DNA from: SZUA-252 sp035716005
GTDB lineage: Bacteria; Eisenbacteria; RBG-16-71-46; SZUA-252
Length of the DNA stretch: 15,405 nt
Direction of reading: 5' to 3'
Assembly: GCA_035716005.1 (NCBI GenBank)
Contig: DASTKG010000176.1
Location: 1 to 15,405 of the forward strand
Under the pieces are notes generated by a model. That model made no database searches and was not told the DNA's origin. It worked only from the letters and a program-made list of their open reading frames with translations. This document shows, piece after piece, positions 1 through 6,129 of this stretch. Each line of letters begins with the position of its first letter. Positions within the stretch are counted from its first letter, which is position 1. The position numbers were made by a program, and so were the translations under genes.

Positions 1-486
1 GACGTGGAGGAGCCGGTGCGGCATTATCTCGACCTGGTGGGGCTCGACCCCGACCTGATCGACCGGATGCCCGACCAGCTGTCGGGCGGCATGCAGCGCC
101 GCGTGGCCATCGCTCGGGCGCTGGCGGCGATCGATCCGGTGATTCTCCTCTACGACGAGCCGACGACCGGCCTCGATCCGCAGAGCGCGGAGCGGATCAC
201 CGATCTCATCCTTCACCTTCGCGACTCGCTTGGCAAGACGGCGATCATGGTCACCCACGACATCGCCGACGCGTTCAAGGTGGCCGACGACGTCACGATC
301 CTCGAGGAAGGATCGGTCGTCTTCGAGGGAACCAGCGACGAGCTGGCCCGGGCCAGCACGCCCTTCATCAACGAATTCCTGGCGCCCTTCCGCAAGGCGA
401 TCGCGGCGGCGCAGCGACAATTCCAGGCGGCTCCGCGGGGCCTCTCCGGACCTCCGGCTGCCCCTCAAGAAGGAGGTAGGGCGTGA
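1..486 (+). CDS. ABC transporter ATP-binding protein, MlaF-like (5' end missing)
   Basis: This is the C-terminal ~160 residues of an ABC ATPase; the reading frame is open to the left edge, so the GTG at position 4 is probably internal. Visible in order are the signature motif LSGGMQRR (about residues 26-33 of the visible part), Walker B ILLYDE followed by the D-loop PTTGLDP (47-59), and the switch histidine in MVTHD (His85). Walker A and the Q-loop lie outside the window; about 90-100 residues are missing relative to the usual ~250. LSGGMQRRVAIARAL and the 4-bp overlap with an MCE gene fit MlaF, the ATPase that powers phospholipid traffic between inner and outer membrane with MlaE and MlaD. 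An MlaE permease would be expected just upstream. The family call is strong; the Mla assignment rests mainly on the neighbour. Confidence 0.85.
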   Translation, partial: DVEEPVRHYLDLVGLDPDLIDRMPDQLSGGMQRRVAIARALAAIDPVILLYDEPTTGLDPQSAERITDLILHLRDSLGKTAIMVTHDIADAFKVADDVTILEEGSVVFEGTSDELARASTPFINEFLAPFRKAIAAAQRQFQAAPRGLSGPPAAPQEGGRA

Positions 487-1409
487 AACGCACGGGCCGC
501 GTCCCGTTCATGAAGCTCCAGATCGGTCTCGCGGCCCTCGCGGCGATCGTGCTGCTCCTCTGGGCGACGCTGCAGTCGGGCGCGTTCCGGATCGGCCCGG
601 AGGAATCGATCGTCCTCTCCTTCGCCAGCGCCGGCGGCCTCGAGACCGGCAGCAGCGTGCGGCTGAACGGCGTCCTCGTCGGAGCGGTGCGCGAACTGAA
701 GCTCGAATCCTCGACCAACCGGGTCACGGTGACGCTCGGCGTGGCGAAGGGGACTCGCGGGCGGCTCCACCAGGGAGCCTCGGCCCGGATCACCACCGTC
801 GGATTCCTCGCCGATCTCTACGTCGCGCTGGAGTCGGGCGACGAGTCGAAACCGGTCATCGCCGGCGATTCGGAGATCTCGACGGTCCTCGCCTCCGATC
901 CGCAGCAGATCATGGGCCGCGCCGTGGGGATCGCCGACAGCCTGAACATGCTGGTGGCGTCGCTCAACAAGGCCGGGAAACGGCTGGCCGACGGGCGCGG
1001 CACGCTCGGGCGCCTGAGCGAGGACGAGCGGCTCTACGAGTCGATGGTGGAAATGACGCGGAACGCGAACGAGCTGACGCAGCGGCTCACGGAGACGCAG
1101 GCGAAGGTCTCGGAGCGGATGCTCTCGGTCGCGACGTCGCTCGACAGCCTGACCTGGCGCCTCCAGCACGGGGAGGGGACCGCGGCGCAGCTCATCACGA
1201 ACGGCGAGCTCCACAGCCGCCTCGTCTCGGTGAGCGGGCGGCTCGATTCGGTTCTCACGGTGGTGGAATCGGGACGCGGCAACGTGGGGCGGCTCATGGC
1301 CGACTCCACGCTCTACGAAGATACGCGGGAGCTGGTCTCCTCGATGAAGCGGCTCATGGCGGAGATCGAGAAGAATCCGAAGAAGTACATGAAGTTCTCG
1401 ATCTTCTAG
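483..1409 (+). CDS. MlaD/MCE family lipid transport protein
   Basis: A 308-residue membrane-anchored MCE protein, the periplasmic substrate-binding part of an Mla-type lipid ABC transporter. One N-terminal transmembrane segment spans about residues 11-30. A single MCE domain follows (about 42-120), with the typical GGLETGSSVRLNGVLVG core and the GFLADLYVAL end. The rest is a long helical region with three spaced G-x-G/T-x-x-x-L-x-x-D/N motifs (about 170-185, 229-243, 264-279), common in MCE tails, and it ends in NPKKYMKFSIF. The start is GTG at 483: a near-perfect AAGGAGGT ribosome site lies 6 bases upstream and the start overlaps the ATPase stop as GTGA. An ATG at 510 is possible but would lose this spacing. 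Co-translation with the ATPase gene is likely. Whether the cargo is phospholipid or another envelope lipid cannot be seen. Confidence 0.9.
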   Translation: MKRTGRVPFMKLQIGLAALAAIVLLLWATLQSGAFRIGPEESIVLSFASAGGLETGSSVRLNGVLVGAVRELKLESSTNRVTVTLGVAKGTRGRLHQGASARITTVGFLADLYVALESGDESKPVIAGDSEISTVLASDPQQIMGRAVGIADSLNMLVASLNKAGKRLADGRGTLGRLSEDERLYESMVEMTRNANELTQRLTETQAKVSERMLSVATSLDSLTWRLQHGEGTAAQLITNGELHSRLVSVSGRLDSVLTVVESGRGNVGRLMADSTLYEDTRELVSSMKRLMAEIEKNPKKYMKFSIF

Positions 1410-1423
1410 GTGTCCCGAGAGAG

Positions 1424-2041
1424 CTAGACCGGGGGGCGCGCCGGGCCGGGCCGCCCGCACGAGCAGTCGAGGCAGCCGTGCTCCGCGCACGTGCCGCACG
1501 CCCGCTCGAGTCCCCGCCGGAGCGCGAGCCGCGCGCGATGAAGCCGCACCGACGCGTTGTTCGCGGTGATCCCCGCCTTCTCGGCGAACGCCGACACGCT
1601 CCCCCGCTCCAGCTCCACGCTTCGAATCGCCTCGGCGTACTCCGGCTTCAAGGTTTCCACCACCGGCCGGAGGCAGGCGCAGATCTCGGCGAAGGCCTCG
1701 TCGTCCGCTTCGGCCGGGATCGCGCTCTCCTCCGTCACGCCGACGCGCTCGCGGGCCCGCCGGTCGGAGGCCTGGCGCCGCCAGTGATCGACGATCGCGT
1801 TTCGGAGGAGACGGTAGAACCAGGCGACCGCCGCCTCTCCGTCCCGAAGCTGACCCGCGCGCTCGAATCCTCGAACGAACGCCTCCTGGAGAATGTCCTC
1901 GGCGACCTCCCTCGAACCGACACGCCGTTCGAGGAACGCGAGGAAGCGACGATGCCCGTCGACGAGCGCCGCCACCGCCGCCGCGGACTCCGGCGCCGCC
2001 CGCTCCCCTTCTTCGGACGTGAAATCGTCGGGGGCGATCAC
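1424..2041 (-). CDS. ECF sigma factor with Cys-rich C-terminal domain, CorE-like
   Basis: A 205-residue sigma-70 family factor of ECF type. Region 2 is at about residues 25-90 (EDILQEAFVRGFERA, then AWFYRLLRNAIVDHWRR) and region 4 at about 130-180, with the helix-turn-helix in FAEKAGITANNASVRLHRAR. Two features set it apart. A CxC (Cys121, Cys123) sits in the linker between regions 2 and 4. A short tail carries C182-x2-C185-x4-C190-x2-C193-x-C195. Myxococcus CorE-type sigma factors, which sense copper or cadmium directly instead of using an anti-sigma factor, carry the same two elements. No anti-sigma gene is adjacent. The start is GTG, overlapping the upstream DUF4396 stop as GTGA, so the two proteins are probably made together. 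The 3' end faces mlaD with 14 bases between stops. Sigma identity is firm; metal sensing is inferred. Confidence 0.88.
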   Translation of the reverse strand: MIAPDDFTSEEGERAAPESAAAVAALVDGHRRFLAFLERRVGSREVAEDILQEAFVRGFERAGQLRDGEAAVAWFYRLLRNAIVDHWRRQASDRRARERVGVTEESAIPAEADDEAFAEICACLRPVVETLKPEYAEAIRSVELERGSVSAFAEKAGITANNASVRLHRARLALRRGLERACGTCAEHGCLDCSCGRPGPARPPV

Positions 2042-2553
2042 GAGTGGGCGCGCGCGTGGACGACGGCGTGGCCGCGACCGCGCGCGATCAGCCAGCGGTT
2101 CACCGGAAAGGCCGCGCTCCCCGCCAGCAGCAGAGACAGCAGGAGGCTCCCCCAGAAGAGCGGGGCGGTGAGCGGGGCGCTCATGGCTCCCGGCACGGCG
2201 AGCATGATGCCGTTGTCGACCACTTCCATGATGGCGATCGAGAGCGTGTCGGCCGCGAACGCGAGGCGCAGCGACGTCCCGAGCGAGAGACCCGATCGGA
2301 GGAGCGGGCTCAGCGTGAAGGCGTAGCCGAACGCGAACGCCAGGACGATCGAGACCGCCACGGTCGCGCCGTTCGACCAGCCGAGGCTGTTTCCCAGGAT
2401 CATGCCGGCGATTTCACCGACGGCGCATCCGGTGAGGCAGTGGAGCGTGGCCAGGAGCGCGAGCCGATTCAGCGAGGCGGCCTGTGGCGCGTCCGCTGCG
2501 TGCGATGCGTGCGCCGCGGGCGCTCCGTGCGATGCGTGATGCGAGTGGTCCAT
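2038..2553 (-). CDS. DUF4396 family His-rich membrane protein
   Basis: A 171-residue integral membrane protein with about four hydrophobic segments (roughly 32-55, 62-82, 97-120, 131-152). The N-terminus is His-rich (His3, 5, 6, 9, 15, 18), and more histidines lie at the C-terminus (162, 166, 170). The first membrane segment holds a striking H38-C39-x3-C43-x3-E47 cluster (motif HCLTGCAVGE). I recognise the fold pattern as DUF4396, which has no settled biochemical role. The frame stays open upstream to 3168, but the start is placed at ATG 2553 because AAGGAGG lies 6 bases before it and the protein then begins MDHSHHASHG. It is the first gene of a two-gene operon and its stop overlaps the sigma factor start. 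The Cys/His content and a CorE-like partner suggest copper or other metal transport or buffering; this is inference. Confidence 0.82.
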   Translation of the reverse strand: MDHSHHASHGAPAAHASHAADAPQAASLNRLALLATLHCLTGCAVGEIAGMILGNSLGWSNGATVAVSIVLAFAFGYAFTLSPLLRSGLSLGTSLRLAFAADTLSIAIMEVVDNGIMLAVPGAMSAPLTAPLFWGSLLLSLLLAGSAAFPVNRWLIARGRGHAVVHARAHS

Positions 2554-2559
2554 GACGTC

Positions 2560-2566
2560 CCTCCTT
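2560..2566 (-). promoter_or_regulatory. Strong ribosome binding site of the DUF4396 gene
   Basis: Read on the minus strand this is AAGGAGG, 6 bases before the ATG at 2553. It decides the start inside a frame that stays open for another 615 bases upstream. Confidence 0.8.
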
Positions 2567-2601
2567 CGTGGTTTGGATTCCACAAAGGCTGACGGAAGCG
2601 G

Positions 2602-2622
2602 CGGCCGACTCTTACACGGCCG
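2602..2622. repeat. CGGCCG-N9-CGGCCG repeat upstream of the DUF4396-sigma operon
   Basis: Two copies of the self-complementary hexamer CGGCCG flank a 9-base AT-richer centre (ACTCTTACA on the plus strand). The element can act as a direct repeat, an operator or a 6-bp hairpin. It lies about 50 bases before the DUF4396 start, inside the only 110-base gap that can hold the operon's promoter. A second, imperfect inverted repeat lies at 2565-2586, just upstream of the ribosome site. I cannot place -35/-10 elements with confidence here. Confidence 0.4.
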
Positions 2623-2663
2623 ATGCGAGTCCCGGCCCCGGCCCGGATCCGCCGTCCGGCCCC

Positions 2664-3650
2664 CTAGATCCAGCCGGCCTCTCGGTACCAGGCCGCGGTG
2701 CCCGCAATTCCTTGTTCCAGAGGCACTTGCGGCACCCATTCGAGGCGCGAGCGTATCTTCCCGGAGGTGCAGATCCAGTCGCCCGCGGTGATCTCGCGGA
2801 GTTTTTGTCTCGAGAGAAAGGCCGGACGGTCGGTGAGGGCCGCCACCGCCTCCCCGGCCAGCGCTCCCGCCGTCAGGAGCCATCCCGGCGGTTCGAAACG
2901 GACCGCCCACGTCCCCATCGCCCGCTTCGCCAACCGCCCCACCGTCTCGTAGTCGGTGGCATCGGGCTCGCAGACGAAGAAGGTCTCGCCGAGAGCGCGG
3001 TCGTCTTCCAGGACGAGGCAGCAGGCGCGCGCGAGATCCTCGGCATGGACCAGAGAGAATTTGCCTCCCGCGCGAAGCACCGGCTGGACGTGCCGCTTCA
3101 GCGCGACGAAGACTTTGAGGATCGCCTCGTCGCGCGGCCCGTAGACGGCGGGAGGACGAATGGAGCAAACGGGGAGCCGGCCGCGCGTCTGGAAGACCAG
3201 CTCCTCGGCCCTGAGCTTGCTCTCCCCGTAGGCCGACACCGGGCGCGGCGGATGCGCCTCGCTGACCGGCATGCCGTCGCGGCTCGGACCGGACGCGGCC
3301 TGGCTCGAAATGAAGAGGAAGCGCCGGAGGGTGGGGCCGACCGTGAGCGCCGCGCGAAGCACGCGTTCGGTCCCGACGACGTTGGCCTCGTGGAATTCGC
3401 CCGGTCGCCGCGCGCTCGTGAGCCCCGCGGCATGGACGATCCAGTCGGCGCCCTCCACGGCGGCCGCCAGCTTCGCGGCGTCGTCGAGCGGAGCCACGAC
3501 GGTCTCGATCGGCTTCCCCTCGAGCCAGCGCAGGGGGGAGGAGCGCCGGACGATGCAGCGGACGCGGGCGCCGCGCCGAAGGAGTTCGTCGACGACGTGG
3601 CTCCCGACGAATCCGGTCCCGCCGGTCACCACCGCGAGAGGCGCGCTCAC
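2664..3650 (-). CDS. NAD(P)-dependent epimerase/reductase, probable ceramide reductase (CerR-like)
   Basis: A 328-residue extended short-chain dehydrogenase (NAD-dependent epimerase/dehydratase family). The nucleotide-binding motif TGGTGFVG is at residues 9-16. The catalytic core has Ser115/116 (ISSQAASG) and Y141-x3-K145 (SAYGESK), followed by the IRPPAVYGPRD loop typical of the family. The start is GTG at 3650, overlapping the stop of the upstream acyltransferase as GTGA; a longer reading to 3749 would run into that gene with low-complexity Arg-rich sequence. It is the last gene of the operon with serine palmitoyltransferase and a bCerS-like acyltransferase. In Caulobacter a protein of this family (CerR) reduces the 3-keto group of 3-ketoceramide. 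By family and context I assign the same step here; a generic sugar epimerase or 3-beta-HSD-like role is the alternative. Confidence 0.8.
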   Translation of the reverse strand: MSAPLAVVTGGTGFVGSHVVDELLRRGARVRCIVRRSSPLRWLEGKPIETVVAPLDDAAKLAAAVEGADWIVHAAGLTSARRPGEFHEANVVGTERVLRAALTVGPTLRRFLFISSQAASGPSRDGMPVSEAHPPRPVSAYGESKLRAEELVFQTRGRLPVCSIRPPAVYGPRDEAILKVFVALKRHVQPVLRAGGKFSLVHAEDLARACCLVLEDDRALGETFFVCEPDATDYETVGRLAKRAMGTWAVRFEPPGWLLTAGALAGEAVAALTDRPAFLSRQKLREITAGDWICTSGKIRSRLEWVPQVPLEQGIAGTAAWYREAGWI

Positions 3651-4759
3651 GCTCCGAGCGGCTTCTCGTAGATCCGGTGCGTCACGCTCCGCTTGGCGCC
3701 GACGTCGACGATCAGATGGTTCACGATGTCGTTGTCCTCGAGCGTCCATCCGATATGGGAGTTCGTGTACCCCCTCCGGTCGAGCGCCTCGCCGAGGTCG
3801 GAGACGAGGGTCGGCGCGAGTCCCGTGCGGCGATATTCCGGCACGACGCCGAGCGCCATCAGGCGCCCTTCGCGAATCTTCGGGAGCCCGAAGAGGACGT
3901 GGAAGACGCCGAACGGGAAGAGCTTTCCGCGCGCCGGCTTCAAGGCGAGGTTCACGTCGGGAACGTAGAGGAGGAACGCCACCGCCTTTCCGTCGACTTC
4001 GGCGAATCGCACGAAGTCGGGAATGACGGCCGGCTTCAGCTGCTTCGCCATGTGGTCGATCTCGGCGTCGGTCATGGGCACGAAGCCCCAGTTCTTCTCC
4101 CAGGCGCTGTTGTAGATCCCCTTCACCAGCGCCAGCTCGCTCGGAAAGTTCTTCATGTCGAGGGGCCGGGTCGTGACGCCGGCGCGCCGGCGCGCCATGT
4201 CGGCGACGCGCTTGAACGCCGAGGACAAGTCATACGGCCCCGGGCGCGTGAAGGAGTAGAGGTCCTTCGCTTTCCGGTATCCCGCGGCCTCGATCCATCC
4301 GGCGTAGTCGGGACGGTTGTACGGCATGAGGAGCGGCTGCGAGCGGTCGAACCCGTCGACCAGGAGCCCGCACTCGTCGTTGGTGGTGAAGGAGAGCGGG
4401 CCGCGGGCCACCGTCGCCCCCTTGCCCCTCGCCCACGTTTCCGCGGCCGCGAGCAGCGCCGAGGCCGCGTCGCTCGACGTCGCTTCGAAGAAGCCGAAGG
4501 CCCCCTGCCGCTCGCCGTGGACCCGGTCATGGTTGCGATCGATCGACGCCGCGATCCGGCCCGCGACGCGCCCGTTCGCCCGGGCGAGGAAGAGCGCGGC
4601 TTCGCCGTGCTCGAAGAAGGGGTTCTTTCCGGGCGTGAGGCGGACCTTCTCGTCGGAATCGAGAGGCGCCACCCAGTGCGGGTCGTCGCGGTAGATCTCG
4701 AAGGGGAGTCGGATGAAGGCGGCGAGATCGCGCGGGCCGCCTACGGGAGTGACCTCCAC
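3647..4759 (-). CDS. YghO/bCerS-like N-acyltransferase, probable bacterial ceramide synthase
   Basis: A 370-residue protein of the acyl-CoA N-acyltransferase (GNAT) superfamily, much longer than a simple acetyltransferase. The first ~170 residues hold the conserved PFEIYRDDPHWVAPL and GPLSFTTNDECGLLVDGF stretches typical of YghO-like proteins. The C-terminal half has the acyl-CoA binding motif, GVVPEYRRTGLA at 304-315, then the WTLEDN strand at 338-343. In Caulobacter, bCerS of this group attaches a fatty acyl chain to the product of serine palmitoyltransferase. Here the gene starts (GTG) 16 bases after an SPT stop and its stop overlaps the reductase start, which supports ceramide synthase over a general acetyltransferase. 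The ribosome site is weak (GGCGGG), so it may depend on coupling to the SPT gene. No transmembrane segment is evident. Confidence 0.78.
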   Translation of the reverse strand: MEVTPVGGPRDLAAFIRLPFEIYRDDPHWVAPLDSDEKVRLTPGKNPFFEHGEAALFLARANGRVAGRIAASIDRNHDRVHGERQGAFGFFEATSSDAASALLAAAETWARGKGATVARGPLSFTTNDECGLLVDGFDRSQPLLMPYNRPDYAGWIEAAGYRKAKDLYSFTRPGPYDLSSAFKRVADMARRRAGVTTRPLDMKNFPSELALVKGIYNSAWEKNWGFVPMTDAEIDHMAKQLKPAVIPDFVRFAEVDGKAVAFLLYVPDVNLALKPARGKLFPFGVFHVLFGLPKIREGRLMALGVVPEYRRTGLAPTLVSDLGEALDRRGYTNSHIGWTLEDNDIVNHLIVDVGAKRSVTHRIYEKPLGA

Positions 4760-4775
4760 GGAGCCCGCCTGGATC

Positions 4776-5978
4776 CTAGCCGGCCTTGGGGGCCAGCTCG
4801 AGACCGAGTTCCTGGCGCACTTCGTCGATCACGCCGAGGATCGTGTCGAGCTGCCGATCCTCGTGCGTCGCCATGTACGACGTGCGCAGGAGGTCGCGTC
4901 CCGGCTGGACCGCGGGCACGACGATCGCGTTCACGAAGACGCCGCGGTCGATCACCTTCCGCCATGCCGTCATCGTCTTCATGCGGTCGCCGATGAAGAT
5001 CGGCACGATCGGCGTCCCGACGCCGCTCCCGACCTCGAGGCCCTGCGCGCGGAAGCCGTTCCGCATCTTGTCCGAGATGGCGCGAAGGCGATCGCGGAGC
5101 GCCGGCTCGGTCTCGATGATGTCGAGGGAGGCGAGCGCGGCGGCCACGCTGGCCGGCGTGACGCTGGCGGAGAAGATCATCGCCCGGGCGTGGTGGCGGA
5201 GATAGTCCAGCACCTTCCGCGGCCCGGCGATGAAGCCGCCGAGGGAGGCGAACGACTTGCTGAAGGTCCCCATCACGAGGTCGACCTGGTCCTCGACGCC
5301 CATCGCGTCGCAGGCGCCCGCGCCGCGCGCGCCGAGGACGCCGATGCCGTGCGCGTCGTCGACCAGGAGCCGCGCGTTGAATTCCCGGCAGACGCGGACG
5401 ATATCGGGAAGGGGCGCGATGTCCCCCTCCATGGAATAGAGCCCGTCGACGACCACGAGCTTGCCTGCCTTGGAAGGCACGCCCGAGAGAACCCGCTCCA
5501 GGTCGCGAATATCGTTGTGACGGAACCGCTTCACGTCGCCGAAGCCGAGCCTGGCGCCGTCGACGATGCAGGCGTGGGCGTCCTTGTCCAGGATGACCAC
5601 GTCGCCCTTGTCGCTGAGGGCCGAGATGCTTCCGAGATTGGTGAGATAGCCGGTCGAGTAGACGAGGGCCGCTTCCTTCTTCATGAACTTCGCCAGGCGC
5701 TCCTCGAGCTCCACGTGGAGTTCGAGCGTCCCGTTCAGGAAGCGAGACCCGTTGTTCGACGTGCCGAAGCGCAGGAGGGCGTCTTGGGCGGCGGCGATCA
5801 CCTTGGGGTGCTTGGTGAGGCCGAGGTAGTTGTTCGAGCCGGCCATGATGAGTCGGCGGCCCTGGACCGTGACCTCGGTGCCGTGATTCTCCGCGATCGG
5901 AAGGAAATAGGGATAAATACCGGCGCGCTGGGCCAGCCGGTGCTCGGTGAAATCGTCACACTTCGAGAAGAGATCCAC
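4776..5978 (-). CDS. spt: Serine palmitoyltransferase (PLP-dependent alpha-oxoamine synthase)
   Basis: A 400-residue PLP enzyme that condenses L-serine with an acyl-CoA (or acyl-ACP) to 3-ketosphinganine, the committed step of sphingolipid synthesis. The PLP lysine is Lys241 in GTFSKSFASLGG. The ring-stacking histidine is His135 (DKDAHA), and VDDAHGIG supplies Asp207 and His210. These spacings match those of Sphingomonas SPT (His159, Asp231, His234, Lys265) exactly. A late PAVQPGRDLLRTS segment holds the likely carboxylate-binding arginine (Arg365). The GTFSKSFASLGG wording and the bCerS/CerR-type neighbours favour SPT over 2-amino-3-ketobutyrate CoA ligase (Kbl) or BioF, which share the fold. 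The start is GTG with AGAGG 4 bases upstream. It is the first gene of the ceramide operon. Confidence 0.85.
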   Translation of the reverse strand: MDLFSKCDDFTEHRLAQRAGIYPYFLPIAENHGTEVTVQGRRLIMAGSNNYLGLTKHPKVIAAAQDALLRFGTSNNGSRFLNGTLELHVELEERLAKFMKKEAALVYSTGYLTNLGSISALSDKGDVVILDKDAHACIVDGARLGFGDVKRFRHNDIRDLERVLSGVPSKAGKLVVVDGLYSMEGDIAPLPDIVRVCREFNARLLVDDAHGIGVLGARGAGACDAMGVEDQVDLVMGTFSKSFASLGGFIAGPRKVLDYLRHHARAMIFSASVTPASVAAALASLDIIETEPALRDRLRAISDKMRNGFRAQGLEVGSGVGTPIVPIFIGDRMKTMTAWRKVIDRGVFVNAIVVPAVQPGRDLLRTSYMATHEDRQLDTILGVIDEVRQELGLELAPKAG

Positions 5979-6047
5979 GCTGCCTCTGACTTGGGTGTAC
6001 GGGGTGGGTGATGCCGGTGAGAGGGCGGCCCTGTTCGAATCGCGAAG

Positions 6048-6077
6048 ACTCTAAACGATCTCCCCGCCTGGAGTCAA
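6048..6077 (-). promoter_or_regulatory. Candidate sigma-70 promoter of the ceramide operon
   Basis: On the minus strand TTGACT (6072-6077) and TAGAGT (6048-6053) are separated by 18 bases, giving 5/6 and 4/6 matches to consensus. The start of transcription would fall about 60 bases before the spt GTG. The -35 element overlaps one arm of the inverted repeat at 6061-6103, so the promoter would sit inside the terminator hairpin of the upstream gene. Seen by eye only. Confidence 0.4.
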
Positions 6078-6103
6078 TCCGGTTGCCCGGCTCCAGGCGG
6101 GGA
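6061..6103 (-). terminator. Perfect 13-bp inverted repeat, likely terminator of the repeat-protein gene
   Basis: TCCCCGCCTGGAG (6061-6073) pairs perfectly with CTCCAGGCGGGGA (6091-6103) across a 17-base loop. It lies 26 bases past the stop of the minus-strand gene at 6130-7842. No clear U-tract follows on the minus strand (GATCGTTTAG), so it may be a non-canonical terminator, a transcript-stabilising hairpin or a protein site. Confidence 0.5.
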
Positions 6104-6129
6104 TGTCGAGGTCCTTGCGGCGGCGGCGC

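Noticed and set aside
230..2326. A 698-codon open frame on the plus strand across mlaD and the sigma/DUF4396 genes
   Set aside because: It is Arg-rich, has no domain, overlaps three well-supported genes and is a product of high GC with few stop codons.
2636..2663. A GC-rich hairpin after the CerR-like gene as a terminator
   Set aside because: CCGGA/TCCGG can pair, but the region is almost pure G/C, many pairings are possible and no U-tract follows.
2554..3168. A 205-residue N-terminal extension of the DUF4396 protein
   Set aside because: It lies opposite the reductase frame, is low complexity, and a strong ribosome site precedes the ATG at 2553.
3651..3749. A longer N-terminus for the CerR-like protein
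   Set aside because: It would overlap the acyltransferase gene by about 100 bases with Arg-rich sequence, while GTG at 3650 gives a standard GTGA junction just before the Rossmann motif.
4776..5978. 2-amino-3-ketobutyrate CoA ligase (Kbl) or BioF
   Set aside because: They share the fold, but the GTFSKSFASLGG motif, the exact ligand spacing with Sphingomonas SPT and the ceramide-type neighbours favour SPT. No tdh or bio gene is adjacent.
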